DNA of 64,000 nt from Phytopseudomonas punonensis (GCF_900142655.1 NZ_FRBQ01000010.1:93612-157611); one strand, 5' to 3'. Numbered from the stretch's first letter, positions 16,961 to 26,951 are shown. Made by a program: numbers and translations. The notes: generated by a model not told the origin, from the sequence alone.

Positions 16961-16968
16961 TAATTGAT

Positions 16969-18789
16969 TTACTTGCTAAGAGGGCCAGATGTATTAGTGA
17001 ATTTTGCAACGCCGTCTTTGGCGTCTAGGAGAAAGAATTTGCTTCTGAAATAGCTGCGATAGCTGAATGTTTCTATCAGGTTTGAAGAATCTGATGTGGT
17101 CTTGTTCTTTTTGCTAGTAAAATTTGGGTACTTTTTCTTTAAGTTGTTTTCTAAGTCGGTCCAGATTTCATTTATATGGTCTAGATCCTGTTCGCTGATG
17201 TTTGTTCTATCACCAAGCAATAGCGTGCCTATGTAAATTTTTGCATACTGTGTTTGGCTTACCTTGGTGTTTTTTCTTTTTGTAGATGTTAGTGCTTCAT
17301 ATAGTTTGTACGCGTTAGGGACTCTCTTTATTACTATGGTGTCTTGCTCGTTTAGTTCTTGTAGTTCACTTCGTTGGAATAGCCTTTTTTGGTTTGTTAG
17401 TTCTATTAATCCTTTGCAGCAATAGAAAAGTCTGAAGAACAGGTTTCTTTCGATTATTTGTTGCTCAGATATATATTTGTTATGGAGTCCGTCAGCGAAT
17501 TCGCCTCGCTTTCGTTCGTAAAGTAGGCCGCTTTCTTCAAAAAGCACCGATTGGATCTTTTTATGGATTGTGTCGTTGGCTAGTTTGTCAGCAGTGATTA
17601 CGGGTGTTTGTTTGTTAGTTGCGTTTGAGATTTCATCTATTAGCTGAAGTTTGGCTTGAGTGTCTGTGTTTGTTACTAGTGTAATTACTTTTAGCAAGAT
17701 TTCTTTGTTGTTAAATACAGTTAAGTCTCCTGACTCTTTCTGTTCTTCATAAATCTTGCTTAGAGTATAAGATGTTTGGCCTCCGTTAATTATTTGTGGG
17801 TTCTTTATTAGGAGTTGTGCTTGGTACTTGATGCCTACTTTCTCGTTTATACTGGTTTCGTCGGATATTATTGTGATTCCGTTGTTGAATAAGGCCAGTT
17901 CATTGGTTGATGTTTTTTCAATAGTGTTTCTGATGGCTGTATTTACCTGTTGCCCTTCAAGCTCTAAGTGACTTCTTGGGTTGAATTGCAAAATTGAGTT
18001 TTTGTACTTGCTCATTACTTTGGCTATTTCAATTGCGGGTACGAATAAAACAGTTATCTCGCAGTCGTTTGCTTTTGTTGTGACGGTGTAGCTGATTTTT
18101 GTGCCTGAGCTTTTGTTCGAAATGTCGACCGGTATTGTTATTTCGGAGGCAGCAAAATAATTTCCAGACACTACTGGAAAAACAAGTTTCTCATAGCTTT
18201 TCTTAAAATCAAATACCTCGGCGTTATATCCGCCTGTTAAATTCCTTATTTTTTGGCTTGAAACTCCATTTAGATTTGCCAAGATTACAATTCTATACTT
18301 GTATCTTGCTATGTCATCAATTCTCCCTATTTCTCTCTGTAGTTGTTTTATCTTGCCGTTGTATTCGTTTTGTTCTTCGTCGTGGGTTTCTCCGTCCAGT
18401 ATTCGATCAATGTCCATTTGTAGTATTTCTGAAAGAGCTATTTCTTTGGTTTCGAAATTTTTGTTAGTTGTTCTGAATTTTGACTGAATTAAGAATATCT
18501 GCTTTGTCTCTTTATCTATGTAGTATGCGTCAATGCCGCCGTCATATGAATCGTCTGTAATCCATCTTTCTCGCTCGCTAAAATCAGTTATCCCAAACAT
18601 TACCTTTAGAAAGAGGTGTATGTATGCTCGTGCGCGCGCATTATTTAGGCGATCTTCTTCTGCCTCGGATGGCGTGTATCGCTTGTGTCCCGAAACTCTG
18701 GATTCTTCGCGAATTGTGTCAAGAATTTTGATTAATATTTCGTATTTTTCTTTAGGGGTATGTGCGTGTGTGCTCTCGTTGTTTTTCAC
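16969..18789 (-). CDS. AIPR-family phage-resistance protein with N-terminal PD-(D/E)xK-like nuclease motif
   Basis: A 606-residue protein. AIPR (abortive infection phage resistance) proteins are defence-associated, but their mechanism is poorly known. The N-terminal part carries a restriction-endonuclease-like signature: E44/E45, D87 in DGGIDAYYID, then Q102-S-K104 in IFLIQSKFR, the D...QxK form seen in Mrr-type nucleases. The AIPR core follows: FNNGITII (301-308), NPQIINGGQTSYTL (330-343) and YERKRGEF (424-431). The start is GTG at 18789 with a weak ribosome site; TATAAA-rich DNA upstream may hold the promoter. Its DNA is far more AT-rich than both flanks, with A/T-ending codons throughout, a clear sign of transfer. 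No partner gene is present. The nuclease role is inferred from motifs. Confidence 0.9.
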   Translation of the reverse strand: MKNNESTHAHTPKEKYEILIKILDTIREESRVSGHKRYTPSEAEEDRLNNARARAYIHLFLKVMFGITDFSERERWITDDSYDGGIDAYYIDKETKQIFLIQSKFRTTNKNFETKEIALSEILQMDIDRILDGETHDEEQNEYNGKIKQLQREIGRIDDIARYKYRIVILANLNGVSSQKIRNLTGGYNAEVFDFKKSYEKLVFPVVSGNYFAASEITIPVDISNKSSGTKISYTVTTKANDCEITVLFVPAIEIAKVMSKYKNSILQFNPRSHLELEGQQVNTAIRNTIEKTSTNELALFNNGITIISDETSINEKVGIKYQAQLLIKNPQIINGGQTSYTLSKIYEEQKESGDLTVFNNKEILLKVITLVTNTDTQAKLQLIDEISNATNKQTPVITADKLANDTIHKKIQSVLFEESGLLYERKRGEFADGLHNKYISEQQIIERNLFFRLFYCCKGLIELTNQKRLFQRSELQELNEQDTIVIKRVPNAYKLYEALTSTKRKNTKVSQTQYAKIYIGTLLLGDRTNISEQDLDHINEIWTDLENNLKKKYPNFTSKKNKTTSDSSNLIETFSYRSYFRSKFFLLDAKDGVAKFTNTSGPLSK

Positions 18790-18910
18790 GTTTTGGATAT
18801 TCCTGATTTTATTTTATATAGTAGTGGCTTGGCTCGATATTGCTAAGCTGCAATCAAATTTTCTAGCCGAGCGCCATCTTGAGTTGCGGAGCTATTTTTT
18901 AAGTTCTTAT

Positions 18911-19035
18911 TTAATCGAAAACTCGTTTAACGTGAATGTCCTTGAGGAGGCCTTCAACGGCGGCAGCGCATTGTCGGCGTCGATGAGGACGGCGAGGTGC
19001 TTTTGATGAGCGGCAGGCGCGTTCTTGCTGGCCAT
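18911..19035 (-). pseudogene. NYN-domain protein, frameshifted 5' stump
   Basis: From a good start at 19035 (AAGGAAG upstream) the frame reads MASKNAPAAHQKHLAVLIDADNA, the conserved opening of NYN/PIN-like RNase proteins (LIDADN holds a catalytic aspartate). One base is missing near 18967. Shifting frame there restores PAAVEGLLKD, then IHVKRVFD and TAA at 18911. Intact relatives are several times longer, so about 41 codons are left and the rest is gone. The stump lies 121 bp upstream of the AIPR gene, at the edge of the AT-rich insert. The identity call is from memory of the family. Confidence 0.7.
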
Positions 19036-19249
19036 GGTTCTTCCTTGAGAGGCGATGGCCGACCTTACTGCGAAATGCTGGCGGTGCGCCACCAGGTGTG
19101 GATGGCTTTTAGTCGCATGGGCGAACTCGCCGCCAGAACAGAGCAGCTATTTGCGCCAAAACGCGCAACAAAACATTGCGCGTTAGTCTGTATTTCGAAC
19201 CTATCCGTCTCTCTATGATGGCTCGCACTTTCCCTTGCGAGGCCATGCC

Positions 19250-20161
19250 ATGAAAGCTCTCCGTCTGTTACGTCCTTTGTTGTTAGGCAGTGCCGTGCTG
19301 GCCGTGGCCGGTCAGGTGCTGGCGGCTGAGCCGCTCAAGCTGGAGGTGTATAACCCCGGTGCCAAGTCGATTTTCCCGGTGTCAGCGCAGATCGTGTCTG
19401 GGCCTACCGAGGCGGTGCTGATCGATGCGCAGTTCCAGCGTGACGATGCCCAGGCGCTGGTCGAGAAGGTGCGCGCTACCGGCAATAAGCTGACCACCGT
19501 ATATATCAGCCACAGCGACCCGGATTATTACTTCGGGCTGGATGTGATCCACCGCGCCTTCCCGGACGCGAAGATCGTCGCCACTGCCGAGACGGTGGCT
19601 GCCATCGAGGCGAGCAAGGACGGCAAGCTGGCTCACTGGGGGCCGATCATGGAGGGCAATGCGCCGGCGGCGCTGGTGGTGCCCGAAGCGCTGAAGGCGC
19701 CGAAGCTGATCGTGGATGGTCAGGTGCTGGAGATTCGCGGGCCGGAGCCGGCGCGTACCTTCGTGTGGATTACGTCGCTGAAGACGGTGGTCGGCGGCAT
19801 CCCGGTGTCGGCGAATATTCATGTGTGGATGGCCGATACCCAGACTGTGCAATCGCGCCGCGACTGGCTGGCTACGCTGGCGGCCATCGAGGCGTTGAAG
19901 CCGAGCCGCGTGGTGCCCGGTCATTACCTGGCCAACGCCGATGGTAGCCTGCCGGATTCGCCGCAGACCGTCGCCGCAACCCGCGAGTACCTGCAGGCGT
20001 TCGAGGAGGAGGCCGGCAAGGCCAAGGATTCGGCGCAGCTGATCACCGCCATGCGCAAGCGCTACCCGAACCTGGCCGATGAGTCGTCCCTGGAGCTGAG
20101 TGCCCAGGTGATCAAGGGCGAGGTGAAGTGGCCGCAACGGGCATCGTCCTGGCAGCGCTGA
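19250..20161 (+). CDS. Exported metallo-beta-lactamase-fold protein with altered metal motif
   Basis: A 303-residue protein with a signal peptide (KALRLLRPLLLGSAVLAVAG, cleavage near VLAAEP), so probably periplasmic. The MBL fold is recognised from YISHSDPDYYFG (86-96) and VVPGHYL. The usual HxHxDH metal motif is changed to H88-x-D90-x-D92-Y: the second and third ligand histidines are replaced. A subgroup of MBL-fold proteins shares this HSDPDYYFG form, so it may bind metal differently or not be a hydrolase. The ATG at 19250, with GAGG upstream, is chosen over TTG 19235. It is a single gene next to the AIPR/NYN locus. Confidence 0.82.
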   Translation: MKALRLLRPLLLGSAVLAVAGQVLAAEPLKLEVYNPGAKSIFPVSAQIVSGPTEAVLIDAQFQRDDAQALVEKVRATGNKLTTVYISHSDPDYYFGLDVIHRAFPDAKIVATAETVAAIEASKDGKLAHWGPIMEGNAPAALVVPEALKAPKLIVDGQVLEIRGPEPARTFVWITSLKTVVGGIPVSANIHVWMADTQTVQSRRDWLATLAAIEALKPSRVVPGHYLANADGSLPDSPQTVAATREYLQAFEEEAGKAKDSAQLITAMRKRYPNLADESSLELSAQVIKGEVKWPQRASSWQR

Positions 20162-20547
20162 GGCCAGGGCGACGCTGTTACCGGTTACAACGCCGGCAAT
20201 CAGCCGTTAGGCCAATCCGAAAGGTGCATAGACCGCTCTGGAATAAGCCTTGGCTGGCAAAGCGGCAGCCATTCACAAGCTTCCGAGCACCCTGTCCAAG
20301 GTTGTGCAGTGTTTCCCATGGTTGCACCAGCATGGACGACGCCTTGCCCGGCTACGGTGCGTAACTGGCGGCGGTTTGTGGTGAACGTGGCGCCTTTTCT
20401 ATCGAAAGTGACGCATTGCACGGGTACATCTCCGGTTACACCACCCTCAACCGCGACTTTCGTCTAGAAGTTTCAAACGGCCGTGCGAATGGCATAGCGC
20501 TTGCTCCAACAGGCGGGCCAATCCTAAAACTCCTCAGGAGCACGTCC
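20162..20547 (+). other. Intergenic region upstream of the liv/bra operon
   Basis: A 386-bp gap without a credible gene. It must contain the promoter and leader of the binding-protein gene. I see no clear sigma-54 site, riboswitch or terminator in it. Confidence 0.5.
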
Positions 20548-21669
20548 ATGCCTCACACGTCTTTCAAGAAAGGTTTCTTGGCGCTCGCGATCACTGGCGC
20601 ACTGGGTTTTTCCTCGCTGACTCACGCGGACATCATCATTGGTGTCGGTGCGCCGATGACCGGCGGCAACGCAGCGTTTGGTGACCAGTTGTGGCGCGGT
20701 GCCGAGCAGGCTGCGGCGGATATCAACGCGGCGGGCGGTATCAACGGCGAGAAGATCAAGCTGGTGAAGGGCGACGATGCCTGTGAGCCCAAGCAGGCGG
20801 TGTCGGTAGCCAACCGCATGGTCGATGCGGACAAGGTGGTGGCGGTGATCGGGCACTTCTGCTCGTCGTCGACCATGCCGGCGTCCGAGGTGTATGACGA
20901 GGCGGGCATCCTGGCGGTAACGCCGGCGTCCACCAACCCGCAGGTGACCGAGCGCGGCCTGACCGCGATGTTCCGCATGTGCGGCCGTGACGACCAGCAG
21001 GGCATCGTCGCCGGCGACTATATCGTCGACGTGCTGAAGGCCAAGAAAATCGCCGTGGTACACGACAAGGACACCTACGGTCAGGGCCTGGCCGATGCCA
21101 CCCGTGCGCAACTCAACAAGCGCGGCGTGAAGGAAGTGATGTACGAAGGTCTGACCCGTGGCGAGAAGGACTTCAATGCCTTGGTCACCAAGATCCGCGC
21201 CAGCGGTGCCGAGGTGGTGTACTTCGGTGGCCTGCATGCCGAGGCCGGCCCGCTGGTTCGGCAGATGCGCGAGCAGGGCGTTACCGCCAAGTTCATCTCC
21301 GGCGACGGCATCGTTACTGACGAGATGGTCGGCACTGCCGGCGGCCCGCAGTACGTCGATGGCGTGCTGATGACCTTTGGTGCCGACCCGCGCCAGATCG
21401 CCGACGGCAAGGCGGTAATCGAGAAATTCCGCGCCAATGGCTACGAGCCGGAAGGCTACACCCTGTACTCCTACGCCTCGATGCAGGTGGTCGCCGCGGC
21501 CTTCGCCGGCATCAAGGGCACCGATGGCGCCGAAGCCGCTACCTGGCTGAAGGCCAACCCGGTGCAGACGGTGATGGGCAAGAAGGAGTTCGACGAGAAG
21601 GGCGACCTGAAAGTCTCTGACTACGTGATGTACCAGTGGGGCGCTGACGGCAAGTACAAGCAGCTTTAA
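20548..21669 (+). CDS. livK: Branched-chain amino acid ABC transporter, periplasmic binding protein
   Basis: A 373-residue binding protein (BraC/LivK type) that delivers leucine, isoleucine, valine and often alanine to the LivHMGF importer. The signal peptide ends THA before DIIIGVGAPMTG. The Peripla_BP fold shows GAPMTGGNAAFGDQLWRGAEQAAADINAAGG and VIGHFCSSSTMPASEVYDEAGI. The ATG at 20548 has AGGAG 8 bp upstream; an upstream in-frame ATG at 20416 would bury the signal peptide. A REP lies in the 247-bp gap before livH, a common way of lifting binding-protein mRNA over permease mRNA. Confidence 0.95.
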   Translation: MPHTSFKKGFLALAITGALGFSSLTHADIIIGVGAPMTGGNAAFGDQLWRGAEQAAADINAAGGINGEKIKLVKGDDACEPKQAVSVANRMVDADKVVAVIGHFCSSSTMPASEVYDEAGILAVTPASTNPQVTERGLTAMFRMCGRDDQQGIVAGDYIVDVLKAKKIAVVHDKDTYGQGLADATRAQLNKRGVKEVMYEGLTRGEKDFNALVTKIRASGAEVVYFGGLHAEAGPLVRQMREQGVTAKFISGDGIVTDEMVGTAGGPQYVDGVLMTFGADPRQIADGKAVIEKFRANGYEPEGYTLYSYASMQVVAAAFAGIKGTDGAEAATWLKANPVQTVMGKKEFDEKGDLKVSDYVMYQWGADGKYKQL

Positions 21670-21750
21670 GAGCAGGGTTTTCTCGAGCGGCAGGGTGGAG
21701 TCGGAGTCGCCGTTCTTGGGATGGGGTCATGTGCCTGATGTCGCGCTGTG

Positions 21751-21780
21751 CGCGAATCGCGGGCATGGCCCGCTCCCACA
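21751..21780. repeat. REP element between livK and livH
   Basis: Reads CGCGAATCGCGGGCATGGCC followed by CGCTCCCACA, a REP core in reverse orientation. It lies between the binding-protein and permease genes, where REPs often stabilise the upstream part of a transcript. Confidence 0.8.
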
Positions 21781-21916
21781 AGATGGTTGCTTTGTCTTAT
21801 CTCACCTTGCCTCTCGTGAACAAACCTCCAAACCCGGCGGGCCATGACCTGCCGGGGCTGCTGCGGTCGCCTGGCGACTACGCGCTTCTTTCCGTCACGG
21901 ACTCAGAGATTTTTCA

Positions 21917-22831
<915 letters not shown>

Positions 22832-22835
22832 TGCC

Positions 22836-24110
22836 GTGAGTACGACTTCTATCGATGTGAAAAAGAGCCTGGTCGATGCGCTGATGGCCGGGTTGATCGC
22901 CCTGATCGTGTTCGGCCCGGTGGTGGGCGTGGTGCTCAAGGGTTACGACTTCACCCCGCAGTTCGACCGCGTGGCCTGGATGGTCGGCGTGGTGATGGTC
23001 GGCCGCCTGCTGCTCAGCCTGTTTCTGCAGACCGGCAAGGGGCGCACGGTGCTGGAGGGCTTCGAGCGCTCCGGCGGTGGCGTTGGCGTGCAGCCACCGG
23101 GCTACGTGTCGCGGATGCGCTGGATCATTCCGGCGCTGATCGTGCTGGCGATCATCTTTCCGTTCTTCGCCAACAAATACCTGCTGACGGTGATCATTCT
23201 CGGCCTGATCTACGTGCTGCTCGGCCTGGGCCTGAACATCGTGGTCGGCCTCGCTGGGCTGCTCGATCTGGGCTTCGTCGGCTTCTACGCCATCGGTGCC
23301 TACGGCCTGACCATGGGCTATGAGTACCTGGGCCTGGGCTTCTGGAGCATGCTGCCGCTGGCGGCGCTGATGGCGGCGTTCGCAGGAATGATATTGGGCT
23401 TTCCGGTGCTGAGGATGCACGGCGACTACCTGGCCATCGTCACCCTGGGCTTTGGCGAGATCATCCGCCTGGTGCTGACCAACTGGCTGGAAGTGACCGG
23501 CGGCCCGAACGGCATGAGCGCGCCGTCGCCGACCTTCTTCGGCCTGGAGTTCGCCCGCCGTGCCAAGGACGGCGGCGTGCCGTATCACGAGTTCTTTGGC
23601 GTGGCCTACAACCCCAACATGAAGTTCCTGTTCATCTATGCGGTGCTGGTGCTGGTCGTGCTGCTGGTGCTGTACGTCAAGCATCGCCTCACGCGTATGC
23701 CGGTCGGCCGCGCCTGGGAAGCGCTGCGCGAGGATGAAATCGCCTGCCGCTCCATGGGCCTGAACCACGTGCTGGTCAAGCTCTCGGCGTTCATGCTCGG
23801 TGCGTCGACTGCGGGCATCGCCGGGGTGTTCTTCGCCACCTACCAGGGCTTCGTCAACCCTACCTCGTTCACCTTCTTCGAGTCGGCGCTGATCCTCGCC
23901 ATCGTGGTGCTCGGCGGCATGGGCTCGACTGTGGGCGTGGTGATCGCCGCGTTCGTGCTGACTATCGCCCCGGAGCTGCTGCGCAGCTTCGCCGACTACC
24001 GCGTGCTGCTGTTCGGTGTGCTGATGGTGGTGATGATGATCTGGCGACCGCGCGGGCTGATTCGCATCAACCGCATCGGCATCGCCCCGCGTAAAGGAGT
24101 CGCGCCATGA
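22836..24110 (+). CDS. livM: Branched-chain amino acid ABC permease LivM/BraE
   Basis: A 424-residue permease with the LivM signature LLGLGLNIVVGLAGLLDLGFVGFYAIGAYG and the EAA-like loop GRAWEALREDEIACRSMGLN, which contacts the ATPases. The GTG start at 22836 gives MSTTSIDVKKSLVDAL. It has a longer N-terminal part than E. coli permeases of this family, with extra membrane segments, as in P. aeruginosa BraE. Its stop overlaps the livG start (ATGA). Confidence 0.95.
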   Translation: MSTTSIDVKKSLVDALMAGLIALIVFGPVVGVVLKGYDFTPQFDRVAWMVGVVMVGRLLLSLFLQTGKGRTVLEGFERSGGGVGVQPPGYVSRMRWIIPALIVLAIIFPFFANKYLLTVIILGLIYVLLGLGLNIVVGLAGLLDLGFVGFYAIGAYGLTMGYEYLGLGFWSMLPLAALMAAFAGMILGFPVLRMHGDYLAIVTLGFGEIIRLVLTNWLEVTGGPNGMSAPSPTFFGLEFARRAKDGGVPYHEFFGVAYNPNMKFLFIYAVLVLVVLLVLYVKHRLTRMPVGRAWEALREDEIACRSMGLNHVLVKLSAFMLGASTAGIAGVFFATYQGFVNPTSFTFFESALILAIVVLGGMGSTVGVVIAAFVLTIAPELLRSFADYRVLLFGVLMVVMMIWRPRGLIRINRIGIAPRKGVAP

Positions 24111-24975
24111 GCGATAAAATCCTCTCGGTCGACGGCCTGATGATGCACTTCGGCGGCATCAAGGCGCTCAGCGACGTCAATTTCTCGATCAAGCGCAATT
24201 CCATCTCGGCCCTGATCGGCCCCAACGGCGCCGGCAAGACCACGGTGTTCAATTGCCTGACCGGTTTCTACTCGGCCACTGGCGGCAAGATCATGCTCAA
24301 CGCCCAGGGCCGGCAGACCGACGTGATCCAGATTCTCGGGGAACCCTTCCAGGCTGCCGACTTCATCAAGCCCCGGCAGTTCGGCTCGCGCCTCTGGTAC
24401 AAGATGTTTGGCGGCACTCACCTGGTGAACCGGGCAGGGCTGGCGCGTACCTTCCAGAACATTCGCCTGTTCAAGGAAATGACCGTGCTGGAAAACCTGC
24501 TGGTGGCCCAGCACATGCTCGCCGAGCGCAGCATGATCAAGGGCATTCTCAACACGCCCGGCTACCGGCGTGCCGAGAACAAGCTGTTGGACACCGCCTT
24601 CTACTGGCTGGAAGTGGTCGACCTGGTCGAGCAGGCCAACCACCTGGCTGGCGAACTCTCCTATGGCCAGCAGCGCCGTCTGGAGATCGCCCGCGCCATG
24701 TGCACCGGCCCAGAGCTGATCTGCCTGGACGAACCAGCCGCGGGCCTCAACCCCTCGGAAACTCACGCGCTGAGCAAGATCATCCGCCTGCTGCGTGACG
24801 AGCACGGCCTGACCGTGCTGTTGATCGAGCACGACATGGGCATGGTGATGAGCATCAGCGACCACATCATCGTCCTCGACCACGGGCTGGTGATCGCCCA
24901 GGGCGGCCCGGACGCCATCAAGAACGACCCGAAAGTGATCGCCGCCTACCTCGGCGCGGACGAGGAGGAAGTGGC

Positions 24976-24979
<4 letters not shown>
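24107..24979 (+). CDS. livG: Branched-chain amino acid ABC ATPase LivG/BraF
   Basis: A 290-residue ATPase. Walker A is GPNGAGKTT (about 38-46), the ABC signature is LSYGQQRRLEIARAM, and Walker B is LICLDEPAAGLNPSE. The C-terminal extension GGPDAIKNDPKVIAAYLGADEEE is typical of LivG. It overlaps livM and livF by 4 bp on each side, so the whole block is translationally coupled. Confidence 0.96.
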
Positions 24980-25704
<725 letters not shown>

Positions 25705-25716
25705 GAGGTAACGCGA

Positions 25717-25757
25717 CGGCCGCTGCAGGGTCATGCTCTGCAGCGGCCGTTGTGTTT
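25717..25757 (+). terminator. Hairpin at the end of the liv operon
   Basis: CGGCCGCTGCAG and CTGCAGCGGCCG make a perfect 12-bp stem with a 9-nt loop, followed by TTGTGTTT. The T-run is imperfect. It also lies downstream of the convergent 23-codon ORF and could serve both. Confidence 0.75.
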
Positions 25758-25766
25758 CCGGATGGT

Positions 25767-25838
25767 TTAGCTGGCGCTGCCGCTCGCAGCCTGTGCATAA
25801 GCGGCAAACCATTGCTGCAGGCTATCGATGAAGGTCAT
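25767..25838 (-). CDS. Possible 23-residue small protein
   Basis: An ATG at 25838 is preceded by an excellent ribosome site (AAAAGGAGAAGACC). It opens a 23-codon frame, MTFIDSLQQWFAAYAQAASG then SAS, ending TAA. The first 18 residues could form an amphipathic helix (F3, L7, W10, F11, Y14). It is divergent from azurin and convergent with the liv operon. I do not recognise it and no function is claimed. The ribosome site and intergenic position are the only support. Confidence 0.5.
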   Translation of the reverse strand: MTFIDSLQQWFAAYAQAASGSAS

Positions 25839-26035
25839 GGTCTTCTCCTTTTGAACCTCGGCACAGCGTAGGGCCTGCGCATCCGTTCGGCCGCTTGTTT
25901 GTCTGGATGGCCTCGATAGCTTTTCTGGATCGCCTGGCTGGATGGCCTGCGGTCTGTTGCCTCAGGTCATGGGAAATGCCCGGCCGATAGGGCACCCTGC
26001 AGGCTGTGAACATTTTTACTGCCAAGGAGACTCCC

Positions 26036-26485
26036 ATGATTCGCAAGTTTGTCGTCGCCTCTGTGCTGGCCCTGGTCAGTGCGCCGCTGTTGGCTGCCGA
26101 ATGCTCGGTGGAAGTGCACTCCACCGACCAGATGACCTTCGATACCAAGGAGATCAAGATCAGCAAGAGCTGCAAGACCTTTACCGTCGAGCTCAAGCAC
26201 GTGGGCAACCTGCCTAAGAAAATCATGGGTCACAACCTGGTAGTCGCCAAGACCGCAGACGTTCAGGGCATCAGCACCGACGGCATCGCAGCCGGCGTCG
26301 ACAAGGATTACCTGAAACCCGATGACGCCCGGGTGATCGCTCATACCAAGCTGATTGGCGGTGGCGAGTCCGACTCGGTGACCTTCGACGTCAGCAAGCT
26401 GGATGCGGGCGAGGCTTACCAGTTCTTCTGCTCCTTCCCGGGCCACGCCGCCATGATGAAAGGCGCGGTGACTCTGGTCGACTAA
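26036..26485 (+). CDS. azu: Azurin
   Basis: A periplasmic type 1 blue copper protein that carries single electrons, classically between cytochrome c551 and nitrite reductase. It has 149 residues with a signal peptide ending LLAA before ECSVEVHSTDQM. The copper ligands are present: His in MGHNLVV, then Cys, His and Met in the C-terminal CSFPGHAAMMKG loop. The disulfide cysteines near the mature N terminus (ECS and KSCKTF) are also present. The ATG at 26036 has AAGGAGA upstream. No ANR box is evident upstream. CTGGAT repeats lie at 25903, 25925 and 25938. A terminator follows. Confidence 0.97.
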   Translation: MIRKFVVASVLALVSAPLLAAECSVEVHSTDQMTFDTKEIKISKSCKTFTVELKHVGNLPKKIMGHNLVVAKTADVQGISTDGIAAGVDKDYLKPDDARVIAHTKLIGGGESDSVTFDVSKLDAGEAYQFFCSFPGHAAMMKGAVTLVD

Positions 26486-26501
26486 GCCAGGCTGTTATCG
26501 C

Positions 26502-26533
26502 AAAGGCCGCTGCATGTCAGCGGCCTTTTCTTT
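26502..26533 (+). terminator. Terminator of azurin
   Basis: AAAGGCCGCTG...CAGCGGCCTTTT is a stem-loop followed by CTTTTG, 17 bp after the azurin stop. Confidence 0.9.
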
Positions 26534-26576
26534 TGTGCAGGCCTTTTTATCCAGGAGCATCAGTCGGTTGCCTCAG

Positions 26577-26951
26577 TTACCCACAGAGCCTGTTGATAAG
26601 CCTGTATCGAAGATGTGTAAAAGACCGCGTAGCGCTCGAGCGGTGTGACTCGCAGGGCATAGCGCTTTTTTTGAGCAGGCCTCATACCTGTTTTGAAACA
26701 GTGACTTGCATGGCTAAAACTGTGACTGGCGGAGTTTTCCACGGCAGTTGTGGGCATTGCTGTGGATAAGGTGAGCATGCTCGGCTACAGCCCTCGCCGG
26801 CTGTGGTTTGGCGAGTGGTGATCGTTATTTGATCAGCTGTTTTTGCGTTTTCGAAGCGCCGGAAAGTCAACAATTAGTTGAGGTATTTCAGCGAGTTGCC
26901 TGCTCTGCCAGCGAGGTTGTCCACGAAAGATGTGGAGCAAGCTGTGGATAA
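26577..26951. promoter_or_regulatory. Cluster of DnaA-box-like sequences in a gene-free region
   Basis: In the roughly 500-bp gap between azurin and the TetR gene, TGTGGATAA (an exact DnaA box, reverse of TTATCCACA) occurs at 26761-26769 and 26943-26951. One-mismatch boxes are TTACCCACA at 26577-26585 and TGTTGATAA at 26591-26599. Weaker ones are at 26548, 26917 and 26931. The stretch also has AT-rich parts (around 26820). No gene is seen. The matches are observed; DnaA binding is inferred. Confidence 0.5.

Noticed and set aside
16467..16967. 166-codon plus-strand frame after bauC
   Set aside because: It covers a REP and repeat-like non-coding DNA and shows no domain or codon-usage support.
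18533..19006. 157-codon plus-strand frame overlapping the AIPR start and NYN stump
   Set aside because: Antisense to the AIPR gene and the NYN stump, with no ribosome site; its hydrophobic stretch comes from AT-rich DNA.
20416..20547. N-terminal extension of the branched-chain amino acid binding protein
   Set aside because: It would place the signal peptide 45 residues inside the protein; ATG 20548 has AGGAG at correct spacing.
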